64,000 bases of DNA from Nocardia macrotermitis (GCF_009604405.1 NZ_WEGK01000005.1:186001-250000), one strand, 5' to 3'. Positions 1 to 9,237 are shown, counted from the stretch's first letter. Notes: a model not told the origin generated them from the letters alone. Program-made: numbers and translations.

Positions 1-1
1 G

Positions 2-358
2 TCGCCGGTCGAGGACCGGCGCTTGAACATCCGCTATCCCGACGTGTGGATTCGCGATTGCGAGCCCTACGACGTCAACTCCGTGCGCGAACACATCCTG
101 CTGGTGGTCGAGGTGACATCCGGATCGACCATCGATGTGGATATCAACGACAAGCGGATTCAGTACGCGACAGCGGGAATTCCCCGGTACCTCATCGTCC
201 GGCTCGATCAGAAGGAAGAGCGGATCGAGGAGATCGAGGAATACCGGCTGGACTGGTCGGGGCGGCGCTATCTGGTGCACACCGTGCATCGGCGGGTGCT
301 GCTGCTCGATGAGCCGGTCGAGGCGACGATTCCGTTCGACGCACTGGAGCGGGTGTAG
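2..358 (+). CDS. Uma2 family endonuclease, C-terminal part (cut by window edge)
   Basis: The reading frame is open to the left edge, so the N-terminus lies outside the window. The visible 118 residues carry the Uma2 (DUF820) nuclease core: a PDVWI segment, then LLVVEVTSGST, D-x-x-x-K and YATAGIPRYLIV, which give the acidic and lysine residues of the restriction-endonuclease-like fold. Uma2 proteins are abundant in actinobacteria and cyanobacteria, and their biological role is poorly known. An internal TTG at position 23 is not needed as a start because the preceding codons still look like family sequence. No partner gene is visible on this side. Confidence 0.8.
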   Translation, partial: SPVEDRRLNIRYPDVWIRDCEPYDVNSVREHILLVVEVTSGSTIDVDINDKRIQYATAGIPRYLIVRLDQKEERIEEIEEYRLDWSGRRYLVHTVHRRVLLLDEPVEATIPFDALERV

Positions 359-389
359 GGGCGAAGGTGGTGGCGGTGGTGAGTGGGCG

Positions 390-1055
390 GTGGTAGTCGG
401 GATTCGGCGGCGGGAGTTGGCGCTGGCCGTGGTGTTGGCGGGGGTGTCGGGGTTTCTGGATGCGGTGGGGTACATCTCGCTCGGCGGGTACTTCGTGTCG
501 TTCATCAGCGGGAATTCCACGACGATGGCCGCGGAGGCGGCGCAGGGGGCGTGGCACGGGGCCGGGCGGGCGATGGGGCTGGTGGGGTTGTTCTTCGTGG
601 GGGTGCTGGCGGGGTCGGTGCTGTCGCGGATCGGGGACGGGCGGACGGTGGTGCTGTGGGCCACGACCGGGCTGGTGACGGTGTCGGCGGTGGCGCGTTC
701 GCTCGGGGTGGGGGTGCCCGCCGTGCTGCTGATCGCGGTGGCGATGGGGCTGCTCAACGCGACGTTCCTGCGTGGCGGGGAGGTCTCGGTCGGACTCACC
801 TATATGACGGGCACGCTGGTGAAGGCGGGTCAGCGGCTCGTCGACGCGCTGACCGGCGGCCCGAGGTGGGCGTGGGCCCGGCACATGGTGCTGTGGGTGG
901 CGTTGACGGGCGGGGCGCTGGGCGGGGCCTTCGCGTACGCGCACTGGCATCTGGCGGCCTTCTGGATCGCGGACGGCGTGCTGTTCGCCGCGGCCGTCAC
1001 CACGACAGTGGTGCGCCGGGTCACGCAGACAGCGATCGAAACCCCACGCTCGTGA
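390..1055 (+). CDS. DUF1275 (YoaK-like) membrane protein
   Basis: About 221 residues with roughly six hydrophobic segments. The N-terminal half carries the DUF1275 signature: a G-F-L-D-A-V-G-Y stretch followed by FVSFISGNSTT, where the SGN motif sits between the first two helices, and later TYMTGTLVKAG. The family is probably a transporter, but no substrate is established. I chose GTG at 390 because it starts just before the first hydrophobic segment; the frame stays open further upstream with low-complexity Gly codons that do not look like protein. It converges with the gene that ends at 1079. Confidence 0.8.
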   Translation: MVVGIRRRELALAVVLAGVSGFLDAVGYISLGGYFVSFISGNSTTMAAEAAQGAWHGAGRAMGLVGLFFVGVLAGSVLSRIGDGRTVVLWATTGLVTVSAVARSLGVGVPAVLLIAVAMGLLNATFLRGGEVSVGLTYMTGTLVKAGQRLVDALTGGPRWAWARHMVLWVALTGGALGGAFAYAHWHLAAFWIADGVLFAAAVTTTVVRRVTQTAIETPRS

Positions 1056-1078
1056 GGTCGCCCGGCGTGGTCAGGTGC

Positions 1079-1375
1079 TCAGCCCTCGGCGAGATAACGC
1101 TCGACGCTCGCCACCTTCGAACTCATCGCATCGCTCACCCCGGGCCGCACATCGGCCTTGATGACCAGACTGCACCGCGAGGAAACGGCCATGACCGCAT
1201 CGGTGGCCTGTTTGATCACCGCCATCACCTCGTCCCATTCGCCCTCGACGGTGGTGTACATGGCGGTGGTCTCATTGGGCAGCCCGCTGGCCCGCACGAC
1301 CCGCACCGCCTCGGCGACCGCGCGCCCGACCTCCTCGCCGGCCCCGATGGGCGTGATCGAGAAGGCCGCGATCAC
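1079..1375 (-). CDS. MTH1187/YkoF-type thiamine-binding protein
   Basis: A 98-residue protein of the MTH1187 family (DUF77), ferredoxin-like fold. The features seen are an N-terminal [11 protein letters not shown] strand, a [15 protein letters not shown] segment and a [12 protein letters not shown] helix, all typical. Some relatives bind thiamine or its pyrimidine moiety; a cytoplasmic binding or sensing role is inferred. Its start overlaps the stop of the PPOX gene by 4 bases, so the two are translationally coupled. Confidence 0.75.
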   Translation of the reverse strand: MIAAFSITPIGAGEEVGRAVAEAVRVVRASGLPNETTAMYTTVEGEWDEVMAVIKQATDAVMAVSSRCSLVIKADVRPGVSDAMSSKVASVERYLAEG

Positions 1376-1848
1376 TGGCGCGCCTCGGCCAGCGAACGCA
1401 ATGTCGCCACCCGCGATTCGAGATAGTGCAGCTCCGATTCGTCCAGCACGTCGCGCTGGATGCCGGTGGTGATGGCGAATGCGGACTGGTGATGATCGTC
1501 GATCACATCGACATCGATATCCACGGCGGTGTAATCATCCGCACCCGGCATCGGATCGGCCAGCACATGCGCCCGCCCGCGCGCGCACAACGCGACATTA
1601 CCGCCGCCGAGAATCAACAGCGCCACTTCGGGCCGCGCCCGCAGGCGCGCCAGCGAACCGCGATCGGACTTGAGGCTCAACAGAATTCGACGATCTCCGG
1701 CGCGCACCGGCCAGGAGACGGGAATGGCGTGCGGAGCCGGATCGGTCGTCACGAGAACCGCGATCGTATCCGTCGGCCACTCCGGCAGGGAGTCCAGTTC
1801 GGGATGTTCGATCGAGGACTCGTGACGTTCGGGGGCTCCGGTTACCAT
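1372..1848 (-). CDS. Pyridoxamine 5'-phosphate oxidase-like flavin/F420-binding protein
   Basis: 158 residues in the split-barrel PPOX fold: an [18 protein letters not shown] strand pair, [27 protein letters not shown], and a [10 protein letters not shown] segment. Such proteins bind FMN or F420 and reduce or oxidise small substrates; the specific substrate cannot be told. I start at the ATG at 1848 because GAGGTGAG lies just upstream; the frame extends a further 24 codons without family-like sequence. It is the first gene of a two-gene operon with the thiamine-binding protein. An iron-box-like site lies about 117 bases upstream. Confidence 0.7.
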   Translation of the reverse strand: MVTGAPERHESSIEHPELDSLPEWPTDTIAVLVTTDPAPHAIPVSWPVRAGDRRILLSLKSDRGSLARLRARPEVALLILGGGNVALCARGRAHVLADPMPGADDYTAVDIDVDVIDDHHQSAFAITTGIQRDVLDESELHYLESRVATLRSLAEARQ

Positions 1849-2497
1849 TTTCTGCTCACCTCGCGGTCGGCTGTGCGGCGGGCTGTGCCACTCGTAGCAG
1901 TGTAAGCCGTTGCGCCGCATGCCCGCTGGCTTCGCACACTCTTCGCAATGCGGTACGGGTGCGGATGGGTATGCCTAACCTCAATTGTGGATGAGAGGTC
2001 TGTGCGGCACGATCACTTGCCGCTTGTTCGCGACGATTTCGTTACCGGCGTGAAAAATGCTGCGGACCTGCGCAGGTATGGATTGACTAATCGGTCTCGC
2101 GCGTTGCATCATTCGTAACAGTTCCTCGTCGAGTCGAGGTCTGGAGAGTTACCGGCCGATGGCCGTCCGGTGAAGTTCGCCGGTCGGCGCAGTGCGTGGG
2201 GTGTACGCGCGTTCGGCGATCGTCACGACAATCAGCGACGCTGCGACGCGTCCGTCCGTGAGTGAGGTGAGAACCGATGGAATTGCGATCCCTTCGCTAC
2301 AGATTGTGGGCAGCCTTCCCGAGCGGTCCCACCACGGTGGCGCGAATCCGGGTTCTTCCCTAGCGCTTTCGAAGGCGTCTCGAGCCCTCCGCGATGATCG
2401 CGGAAGGCGTTGTGCAGGTTTGTCATTCAGGGGTGTGGATGCCCGGATTCCGTCGATTCGACGGGTGTGGGCCGATGTGGAAAACAGGAGAACGGTG
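1849..2497. other. Intergenic region between divergent genes
   Basis: No convincing gene. It holds an IdeR-like iron box at 1965-1983 and an exact 7+7 palindrome CCGCGAT-g-ATCGCGG at 2389-2403, both possible operators. The frame upstream of cpsY stays open from about 2192, but its translation is low-complexity and has no family similarity that I can see. Confidence 0.5.
1965..1983 (-). promoter_or_regulatory. IdeR/DtxR-like iron box
   Basis: Read on the minus strand the site is TGAGGTTAGGCATACCCAT, matching the 19-bp IdeR consensus TWAGGTWAGSCTWACCTWA at 15 positions. It lies upstream of the PPOX/thiamine-binding operon and also upstream of cpsY on the other strand. It is weaker than the box at 11465. 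Confidence 0.45.
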
Positions 2498-3952
2498 ATG
2501 ACGGAATTCGATGCGGTGGGCGTGACCGGCTGGGCCGAGGGGTCCAATGCGGTGCGCAATCTGTCGGTGTCGGCCGCGGTGGTAGACGATTTGCATTATC
2601 TGCGAACCGAATTCGCCGCTGCGGAGGTTCCGATTCTGCTGGTGCGAGATGCCGCGAGTCGTCCGGTACTGGCCGTGGATTCGGTGTACCGCACCGCGTT
2701 GCGCCGGGTGCTGGGCGCCTCGATGATCGCCGGATTCTCCTGTAACGAATTGCGCCACAATGTGATCCGGCTGGGCCGGGATGCCGATCCGGCCCATCAC
2801 GTGGATATCGAACTCTGGGATCACCACGGCGACACCGTCGAATGCCCGCGCCCGAATGCGTTGACCCGCACCGTATTCGACCTCGCCGACGTCACCCGGA
2901 GCACGGTCCTGCTGTTCGACACCAGCTGGCCGACGCTCGACGGCATGTTCGCCCCGCACCCTACCGACGTCGGGTTCGACATCGATATCGTCTTCTCCTG
3001 GGTGGACGGTACCGATCCCGAATTCCGTGCTCGCCGTGCGGGAATGATGGCGCAGGTCGTCGTCGGCGAAGGTGATGCCGCCGACGCCCGTATCCGCCAG
3101 ATCGACGAGTTGCGGTACGCGCTGCGCTCGGTGCACAAGAACGCGCCCTGGATCCGGCGCATCTTCATCGCCACCGATTCGGCCGTACCCGCCTGGCTGG
3201 CACAGGATCCCAAGGTGACGATCGTGCGCGCGGTGGATCACTTCCCGGACACCAGCGGGCTGCCGGTGTTCAATTCGCACGCCGTGGAATGCCAGCTGCA
3301 CCACATCGACGGCCTGTCCGAACACTTCCTGTACTCCAACGACGACATGTTCTTCGCCCGGCCGACCCGGCCGTCGATGTTCTTCACCCCCGCCGGGATC
3401 AGCCGGTTCATCGAGGCGGGCACCCGCATCGGCCCGGGGGAGAACAACGAACGGCGCAGCGGCTTCGAGAACGCGGCCCGGGTGAACCGCCAGCTGCTCG
3501 CCCGCCGCTTCGGTCCGCTGCTCACCCGGCATCTGGAACACACCCCGGTTCCGTTGCGCCGCAGCGTATTGCGTGAGATGGAACACGAGTTCGCGGCGGA
3601 TTTCGCCCGCACCCGGGCCAGCCGGTTCCGCGCGGCCACCGACATCTCGGTCACCAATTCGCTGTACCACTACTACGCCCTGCTCACCGGCCGCGCGGTG
3701 CCGCAGGAGTCGGCGAAGATGCGCTACGTCGACACCACCAGCCACCACGGCCTGGGCATGCTCGCGGGCCTGTCCCGCCGCCGCAACGTCGACTTCTTCT
3801 GCCTCAACGACGGCAGCTTCCCGGAGGTCGCCGAAGCCGAACGGGTCCGCACGGTCTCGGAATTCCTCCAGGGCTACTTCCCCGATCCGGCCCCGTGGGA
3901 ACTCATCACCGACGACGATCCGCTCGCCGCCCTCGAACCCGGTGCGGCATAA
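2498..3952 (+). CDS. cpsY: Stealth family exopolysaccharide phosphotransferase (CpsY-like)
   Basis: 484 residues. Stealth proteins move a sugar-1-phosphate onto a glycan to build cell-surface phosphoglycans. Conserved region 1 is at residues 161-172 (DIDIVFSWVDGT), region 2 around 201-228 (IDELRYALRSV, NAPWIRRIFIATDS), and region 3 around 258-288 (VFNSHAVE, LYSNDDMFFARP, with the acidic NDD). The first ~155 residues form the usual variable N-terminal domain. ATG at 2498 follows ACAGGAG; a GTG one codon earlier is also possible. The convergent neighbour is the Rv0805-like phosphodiesterase, as I recall for Rv0806c (cpsY) in M. tuberculosis, which supports the name. No glycan cluster is adjacent. 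Confidence 0.85.
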   Translation: MTEFDAVGVTGWAEGSNAVRNLSVSAAVVDDLHYLRTEFAAAEVPILLVRDAASRPVLAVDSVYRTALRRVLGASMIAGFSCNELRHNVIRLGRDADPAHHVDIELWDHHGDTVECPRPNALTRTVFDLADVTRSTVLLFDTSWPTLDGMFAPHPTDVGFDIDIVFSWVDGTDPEFRARRAGMMAQVVVGEGDAADARIRQIDELRYALRSVHKNAPWIRRIFIATDSAVPAWLAQDPKVTIVRAVDHFPDTSGLPVFNSHAVECQLHHIDGLSEHFLYSNDDMFFARPTRPSMFFTPAGISRFIEAGTRIGPGENNERRSGFENAARVNRQLLARRFGPLLTRHLEHTPVPLRRSVLREMEHEFAADFARTRASRFRAATDISVTNSLYHYYALLTGRAVPQESAKMRYVDTTSHHGLGMLAGLSRRRNVDFFCLNDGSFPEVAEAERVRTVSEFLQGYFPDPAPWELITDDDPLAALEPGAA

Positions 3953-4002
3953 CCGGATTCGCCGTGAAACAGCTGATCTCGGGCGACGCGGCGGAATCCG
4001 GT
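3952..4002. terminator. Imperfect inverted repeat after cpsY
   Basis: ACCGGATTCGCCG at 3952-3964 pairs with CGGCGGAATCCGGT at 3989-4002 with one bulged base and a 24-nt loop. It starts at the cpsY stop codon, between convergent genes. There is no T-run, so this is a weak terminator call. Confidence 0.35.
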
Positions 4003-4160
4003 GTGGCGCAGACAGACACGGTATCCACGGATCGACCCTGGCTGCGCTGGATCTCGGGTGGCTGCGGGTCCTGAAACCGCGTCGCATATCTCCGAGGGCT
4101 GGGATGACTGGTTGCGGTGCAGTCGGTTTCGGATCACGTACTGCTGTGCCGCAGGAGTGG

Positions 4161-5111
4161 CTACGACACGGACTCGTCGTCGGACTCCGGCGTCGAGGTC
4201 CGGCCCGGCAGCACGTGCGGGATGCGCGCGGCATCGGGGATGACGATCCCCGCCTCGCGCAACCGCTGTGCCGCCTCCGCGGGGCTCGTGGGCTGCCCGA
4301 CGGTCGGGCCGTGATCGAGCGGGACCACCGAGTGCACGACCGTATCCGGGTACAGGTGCACGTAGTTGAAACTCTGCGCACCGTCACGCCCGCGCTGACC
4401 GCCGTAGGTGACGGCCAGATCCTGGCTGTAGCAGGCCGAGGACGCCACCGAGACCGGGATCCCGGCGAACGTCGCGGTGGTCGAGAAGTGCAGATGCCCG
4501 GCCAGGATCGCCCGCACATCGGTACCGCGTAGCACCTCGGCGAGGCGACGCTGCTCGCGCAACTCGACGGTGACGGCCAGATCCTGGATGCACGGCACCG
4601 GCGGATGATGCATGGCCAGAATGCTGCCGAACGGCGCGGGCTCGGCCAGAACCGAACGCAGCCAGGCCAATTGGCCGTCGGTGACCTCGCCGTAGTGCTC
4701 ACCCGGCACGGTCGAATCCAGCACGATGATGCGCAACCCGTCCACGACGTGCACCCGGTCCAGCGGTTCGGCCGACCCGGATTCGTCGAGCAGCCGCTCC
4801 CGCAGCGCGGCCCGGTCGTCGTGATTACCGGGCACCCACACCACGGGCGCGCCGAGCTGCTCGGCGAGCGGTTCGACCAACGCGCGCAACCGGTCGTAGG
4901 CGTCGGGCTCACCCTGATCGGTCAGATCGCCGGTGAACACGATCGCATCGGGCGTGATCCGGCTGGCCTCGGCCTGGGCCAGCAGCCCGCGCAGCCGCTC
5001 GACCGCGTCCACCGCGTCGTAGAGCGCACCCTCACCGATCAGATGGGTATCGCTGAAATGGAACAGAATGTGGTCCGGTCGCGGATATTCCGCGACTCTG
5101 CTGCTGGGCAC
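4161..5111 (-). CDS. cpdA: Class III cyclic-nucleotide phosphodiesterase (Rv0805/CpdA-like)
   Basis: 316 residues of the calcineurin-like metallophosphoesterase fold. All metal ligands of the family are visible: D21 and H23 (SDTHLIG), D62 (TGDLTD), N96 and H97 (VPGNHDD), H168 (MHHPP), H206 and H208 (LAGHLHFS). Length and sequence closely recall M. tuberculosis Rv0805, which hydrolyses cAMP and other 2',3'/3',5' phosphodiesters and is linked to the cell envelope. GTG at 5111 follows GGGGAGGAG. It is convergent with cpsY, the same arrangement as Rv0805/Rv0806c. Confidence 0.88.
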   Translation of the reverse strand: MPSSRVAEYPRPDHILFHFSDTHLIGEGALYDAVDAVERLRGLLAQAEASRITPDAIVFTGDLTDQGEPDAYDRLRALVEPLAEQLGAPVVWVPGNHDDRAALRERLLDESGSAEPLDRVHVVDGLRIIVLDSTVPGEHYGEVTDGQLAWLRSVLAEPAPFGSILAMHHPPVPCIQDLAVTVELREQRRLAEVLRGTDVRAILAGHLHFSTTATFAGIPVSVASSACYSQDLAVTYGGQRGRDGAQSFNYVHLYPDTVVHSVVPLDHGPTVGQPTSPAEAAQRLREAGIVIPDAARIPHVLPGRTSTPESDDESVS

Positions 5112-5249
5112 CGGACTCCTCCCCGCGCTCGCTCGTCGTCGTGACGGGCACTGTGGCTTCGTCCTCGTTGCCGAGAATAGCGAAACCCGTTCGCTCCACA
5201 GTGCCCGCTGTCGATGACGACTCGCTTACGCGCAGATGAGCATTTCGAC

Positions 5250-6653
5250 TCAGCCGTGCCCCGGTGCGCTACCGGCCAGCACTCGCGGTGCGGCCTGCGC
5301 ACGGGTGTCCAGATGCGCGAAGTAGCGGCGCAGCATCAGCCCGGCAGTCGTCGCCAGACCCGCGGCCAGACCCCACCAGACACCCGCCGCACCCAGTCCC
5401 AGCGGGAAGGCGAGCAGCAGCGCTGTGGGCAATCCCACAAGCCAGTAGCCGACCAGCGACAGCCGGAATCCGGCTTTGGTATCGCTCACGCCGCGCAGCA
5501 GACCGTTGCCGATGTTCTGTGCCGCGTCGAAGAATTGCAGCACGATCGCGATCAGCAGCAGGGAGTGCGCGAGCTGGATGGTGGCGTGATCGTGGCTGTT
5601 CAGGAAGGGCCGCAGCACGATGCTCGGCACGGCCAGATACAGCACGCCGACCAGTGCGGCGACCACCGCCGCGTGCCGCAGCGCCAGCCAGGCCAGGGTG
5701 CGGGCGCGCCGGTATTCCTCGCGCGCCGCGGTCCGGCTGACCAGGATGGAGGCGCCGTGCGAGAGCCCGACCGCCACCTGGAACACGATGTAGACCAGCT
5801 GATAGACCACGTTGTGCGCGGCCAGCGCGGCCGGGCCGAGGGTGCCCATCACCAGCGCCAGCACCGAGAACAGGCCTGCCTCCGAGCCGTAGGTCAGCGC
5901 GATCGGCGTGCCGAGGCGCAGTTCGGCCATGACCGTCTCGCGGCGCACCGGCCACGGCCGCAGCGGCAGCGTCGCGCCGAGTACGGAGTCGTGGTGCACC
6001 ATCAGCCAGAACGTCACGAACATGACCAGGAACACCAGCGAGGTGGCCACCCCGACACCGGTCAGGCCCATCGCCGGAATACCCGCCCAGCCGTGCATGA
6101 AGGCAAGGGCCGCAACGGCATTCAGCGCGACCGAACCGAGCGTCACCAGCAGCAGCGCCTGCGGCCGCTGCATGCCGACGGTGTACTGCCGGATCACCTG
6201 GAACCACAGGCAGGGCAGCAGTCCGGGCGCGAGCGCGACCATCATCGGCCGGGCCTGCGCGAGCACCGATTCGTCCTGGCCGAGCCAGCGCAGCGCCCAG
6301 CCCAGGCCGATCAGCACCAGTCCGCCCAGGATGCCCGCGACCGTCGAGATCAGCAGGCTCGCCCGCACCACGTCGCGAATCTCGGTGTCGGCCGGGGTGT
6401 TTCGCTTCTCAGCGCGGCTGAGCGCGGTCGCGACCTGATTGCCGGTCGCGGTGATCAGCCCGACGCACATGGTGCGGATCTGATTGAACAGCACCAGCGC
6501 GAGACCGCCGGCCGCGACCTGATCGACGCCGAGCGAGCCCATCAGCGCGATATTGGTGGTCGACACCGCGACCTGGGCCAGCTGTGTCATGGCGATCGGC
6601 GTGGCCAGGGCGGTCAGTTGCCGCCCGTCCGAACGCACTGTCATGTTGCTCAT
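5250..6653 (-). CDS. MATE family efflux transporter
   Basis: 467 residues with about 12 hydrophobic helices in two six-helix halves, as in the MATE/DinF family (TALATPIAMTQLAQVAVST at the start; a repeat beginning near LRLGTPIALTYGSEAG). MATE proteins export small organic cations and metabolites using Na+ or H+. It is the last gene of the diaminopropionate cluster and has its own iron box 35 bases upstream, so export of the cluster product under iron limitation is the likely role. Uptake-type transporters for a metallophore are not visible nearby. Confidence 0.87.
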   Translation of the reverse strand: MSNMTVRSDGRQLTALATPIAMTQLAQVAVSTTNIALMGSLGVDQVAAGGLALVLFNQIRTMCVGLITATGNQVATALSRAEKRNTPADTEIRDVVRASLLISTVAGILGGLVLIGLGWALRWLGQDESVLAQARPMMVALAPGLLPCLWFQVIRQYTVGMQRPQALLLVTLGSVALNAVAALAFMHGWAGIPAMGLTGVGVATSLVFLVMFVTFWLMVHHDSVLGATLPLRPWPVRRETVMAELRLGTPIALTYGSEAGLFSVLALVMGTLGPAALAAHNVVYQLVYIVFQVAVGLSHGASILVSRTAAREEYRRARTLAWLALRHAAVVAALVGVLYLAVPSIVLRPFLNSHDHATIQLAHSLLLIAIVLQFFDAAQNIGNGLLRGVSDTKAGFRLSLVGYWLVGLPTALLLAFPLGLGAAGVWWGLAAGLATTAGLMLRRYFAHLDTRAQAAPRVLAGSAPGHG

Positions 6654-6668
6654 CGTGCCGCCCCATCG

Positions 6669-6687
6669 GTGAGAATTACATTCTCAC
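6669..6687. promoter_or_regulatory. Perfect palindrome between the MATE start and its iron box
   Basis: GTGAGAA-TTACA-TTCTCAC is a perfect 7+7 inverted repeat with a 5-base centre, 16 bases upstream of the MATE ATG and directly abutting the iron box at 6688. It could be an operator for a second regulator. Confidence 0.5.
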
Positions 6688-6706
6688 TTAGGTATACCTT
6701 ACTTAC
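6688..6706. promoter_or_regulatory. IdeR iron box upstream of the MATE gene
   Basis: TTAGGTATACCTTACTTAC matches the 19-bp IdeR consensus at 15 positions, with an intact left half. It lies between the SbnA-like and MATE genes and suggests an internal iron-repressed promoter for the exporter. Confidence 0.6.
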
Positions 6707-6783
6707 TGAGGTTTTTGGAAACCTCCTTCTCGTCACGATATCCGTGCGCGGCGCCCGAGACGGCGGCGGGATCGGCGGCGCGG

Positions 6784-7836
6784 TCATCGCACGCCCACCA
6801 GGCTCTCCGGGGCGGCCGGCGCCTGCGGCGCGGTGGCGGGTGCGTAGCGGTCCAGCAGCGCCAGGACTTGCGCCTCGGCCGACGCGTCGAGCAGTTCGCG
6901 CGCGGCCATCCAGGCGTCGTCGAACACCGTGTCCAGGTACTTCTCGCCGCCGTCGCACACGATGGTGACGATGGTCGAGCCCGCCGGGAACTCCTCGAGC
7001 CGGGTCAGCGCGGCATGCACCGAACCGCCCGCCGAACCGCCGATCATCAGCCCGAGCTTGCGGGCGACGGCGCGGGTGGTGGCGAAGGCGTCCACATCGG
7101 AGACCTTCAGACCCTCGTCCAGCAGCGAATAGTCCACGGCGGTACCGATTGTCGCGCCCGGCGGGGTGCCGGTGCCGGACTGCCAGTACGGGCCGCCCTC
7201 GCCGCCGAAGGCGATCGAACCCTCCGGCTCCACGCCGATCACCCGGGCGGGGCGGCCCAGGTCGCGCAGCCGCCGCGCGGTGCCGAACAGCGAGCCGCCG
7301 GTGCCGACCGCCGAGAGCAGGATGTCGACCCGCTCCAGGTCATCCAGCAACTCATCAGCGACCGCGTAGTAACCGAGGGCGTTGGCGTCGTTGTTGTGCT
7401 GTTCGGTGAAATACGCGTCCGGTCGGGCCGCGGCCATCTCCTCGGCGAGATCCTCCCGCGCCGAGGTCGCGAGGGTGTCGTCGCCGTCATCGGCGACGTA
7501 GACGAGTTCGGTTCCCATGGCTTGCATCGCGCGCAGTTTGTCCTTGCAGGCGTGGTGGTCGACGACGGCGGTGAAACGATATCCGCGTTCCGCGGCCACC
7601 ACGGCCAATCCGAGTCCGGTGTTTCCTGATGTGGACTCGATGATATGCCCGCCATCATTCAGCAAACCCCGACGCTCCGCATCGAGCACCATTTCGCGGG
7701 CCATCCTGATCTTGGCCGCGCCCGTCGGGTTGAACTGCTCGAGCTTGAGTAACAGCCGGGTGCCGGATTCGGTCGCCGCCAGTTCGAACAGCGGTGTGTT
7801 GCCGATCAGGTCCGTCACACGCGTGACGAGCGGCAT
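6784..7836 (-). CDS. sbnA: SbnA-like PLP enzyme of 2,3-diaminopropionate synthesis
   Basis: 350 residues of the cysteine-synthase/fold-type II PLP family. The PLP lysine is K42 in NPTGAAK, and the phosphate-binding loop is TSGNTG at 69-74. In the Sbn/Vio systems such enzymes join O-phosphoserine and glutamate to give an aminocarboxyethyl-glutamate adduct, which an SbnB-type dehydrogenase splits to L-2,3-diaminopropionate. The SbnB-like gene two positions upstream makes this reading more likely than plain cysteine synthesis. AGGAG precedes the ATG. The ~27-residue Ala/Pro-rich C-terminal tail is unremarkable. Confidence 0.78.
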   Translation of the reverse strand: MPLVTRVTDLIGNTPLFELAATESGTRLLLKLEQFNPTGAAKIRMAREMVLDAERRGLLNDGGHIIESTSGNTGLGLAVVAAERGYRFTAVVDHHACKDKLRAMQAMGTELVYVADDGDDTLATSAREDLAEEMAAARPDAYFTEQHNNDANALGYYAVADELLDDLERVDILLSAVGTGGSLFGTARRLRDLGRPARVIGVEPEGSIAFGGEGGPYWQSGTGTPPGATIGTAVDYSLLDEGLKVSDVDAFATTRAVARKLGLMIGGSAGGSVHAALTRLEEFPAGSTIVTIVCDGGEKYLDTVFDDAWMAARELLDASAEAQVLALLDRYAPATAPQAPAAPESLVGVR

Positions 7837-7917
7837 TGCGGGTCTCCTCGGTTCAGGGTGGTTCAGGGGGATCAGGGTGAGATCGGATCGAGCAGCGCGG
7901 TGCGGATGTGCGGGTGG

Positions 7918-9237
7918 TCAGCGAGCATCGAGCGTCCAGCGGAACCGCCCGTCGGAGGTGTTGTGCAACACCACTTTCGGCGGGATGGGCAGCTCGTGGA
8001 ACGCCGATTCGTTCGAATCCATCTGGTAACCGGCGGTATTGGGATAGACGAGCAGATCGTCGACCACCGCGGCCCGGGGCAGCGGGATGCGCCGCCAGCT
8101 GAGCATGTCGGACTCCAGGCAGGTGGCCGCGCCGACGCTCGCCGGTGTGTCGACGCCGGGCCGGGTGGGCCACAGCGCCGGATCGGGCAGGTATTCGCTG
8201 TCGAACCACTGCTCGGACAGGCTCAGGCTGGTCCCGTCGACGGTGAGCAGCTGGTACGAATCGCCGTGCGCGGTACGGGTTTTCACGCCCTGCACGCGGA
8301 AGACGGTGCTGCCCGCCCGATCGAGCAGGGCGCGTCCGGGCTCGACGGCCAGACGGATCTCGTGCTCGCGCAGGCGCTGCGCCAGATTCCCGTGCCGCAG
8401 GATCGCCGCGAGCATGGCCGGGCCGGGGGAGTCGCTGTGATAGGGGTAGTAGGAGTCGAATCGCTTGTCCGCGTGGAACTGTCGCGGATCCGAGGCGGCG
8501 CGGAAATCCTGCCAGGACTGTGCGCTCAGGTAGTCCACCGCGAATCCGCCGCCGATGGAGATGATCCCGGCGTCGTGGCCGAGTGCGCGGGCGGCGCGAC
8601 AACGTTCGATCAGGGTGCCGGCCAGTTCCGCGCGGGCGACCGGATCGTAACCGGACAGGTGGAAGCTGAAGCCCTGCACCGTGATCGGCCCGAGGTCGGT
8701 GCGCCGCAACGCCGCGTCGAGTTCGGCCTCGCTCATCCCGAAGCGGCTGCTCGAATCCGGCGGCAACACACGCAGCAACACCCGGGCGGGCAGGCCGGCG
8801 CGGACGAGCGCGTCCAGCTCGTCCGGGGCGTCGACGGCGATCAACGCGTGGTGCCGCGCGGCCAGCCACAGCAGCTCCGGCGATTTCGCCGGACCAGTCA
8901 CCATCAACTCCTCGCCCCGAATGCCCTGTGTCAGTGCGGAACCCAGTTCGCCGACGCTCGAGACGTCCACGCCCGCACCGTGTTCGGCGCAGGCGCGGGT
9001 CACGCAGGACGCCTTGTTCGCCTTCTTGCCGTAGTAGACGACGCCGTCCACACTGGCTTGTTCGAAGGCCGCGTGGAAGCCATCGATGTTGTCGCCGACC
9101 CGTTCGGGATACATCATATGGAACGGCCCGCCGACGGCGAATGCGATGTCCCGCAGCAGTTCCGGATCCGCCAGCAGCCGCAGCTCCCGGTCGTCGCGGT
9201 GGGCGGGCATCGCCGGAGCGGCGATGCTCAATCCCAC
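7918..9237 (-). CDS. Fold-type III PLP decarboxylase (Y4yA/diaminopimelate-decarboxylase-like)
   Basis: 439 residues, alanine-racemase fold. The PLP lysine is probably K72 in YYGKKANK; the GGG phosphate loop is in ISIGGGF; EPGRALLD, the cysteine in ATCLESDML and the tyrosine in YPNTAGYQMD match the decarboxylase active site. The ending NTAGYQM...FHELPIPPKV resembles Y4yA-type enzymes. In staphyloferrin B synthesis SbnH, of the same fold, decarboxylates a diaminopropionate conjugate. Here the substrate may be diaminopropionate or a derivative (inference). GGAGGTGG precedes the ATG; the start overlaps the SbnB-like stop by 10 bases. Confidence 0.8.
   Translation of the reverse strand: MGLSIAAPAMPAHRDDRELRLLADPELLRDIAFAVGGPFHMMYPERVGDNIDGFHAAFEQASVDGVVYYGKKANKASCVTRACAEHGAGVDVSSVGELGSALTQGIRGEELMVTGPAKSPELLWLAARHHALIAVDAPDELDALVRAGLPARVLLRVLPPDSSSRFGMSEAELDAALRRTDLGPITVQGFSFHLSGYDPVARAELAGTLIERCRAARALGHDAGIISIGGGFAVDYLSAQSWQDFRAASDPRQFHADKRFDSYYPYHSDSPGPAMLAAILRHGNLAQRLREHEIRLAVEPGRALLDRAGSTVFRVQGVKTRTAHGDSYQLLTVDGTSLSLSEQWFDSEYLPDPALWPTRPGVDTPASVGAATCLESDMLSWRRIPLPRAAVVDDLLVYPNTAGYQMDSNESAFHELPIPPKVVLHNTSDGRFRWTLDAR

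Noticed and set aside
2192..2497. N-terminal extension of CpsY
   Set aside because: The added residues are unlike Stealth proteins, and a good ribosome site precedes ATG 2498.
2423..4912. 829-residue minus-strand open frame
   Set aside because: It runs antisense through cpsY and the phosphodiesterase, with Arg/Pro/Ser-rich translation; it exists because of GC3 bias.
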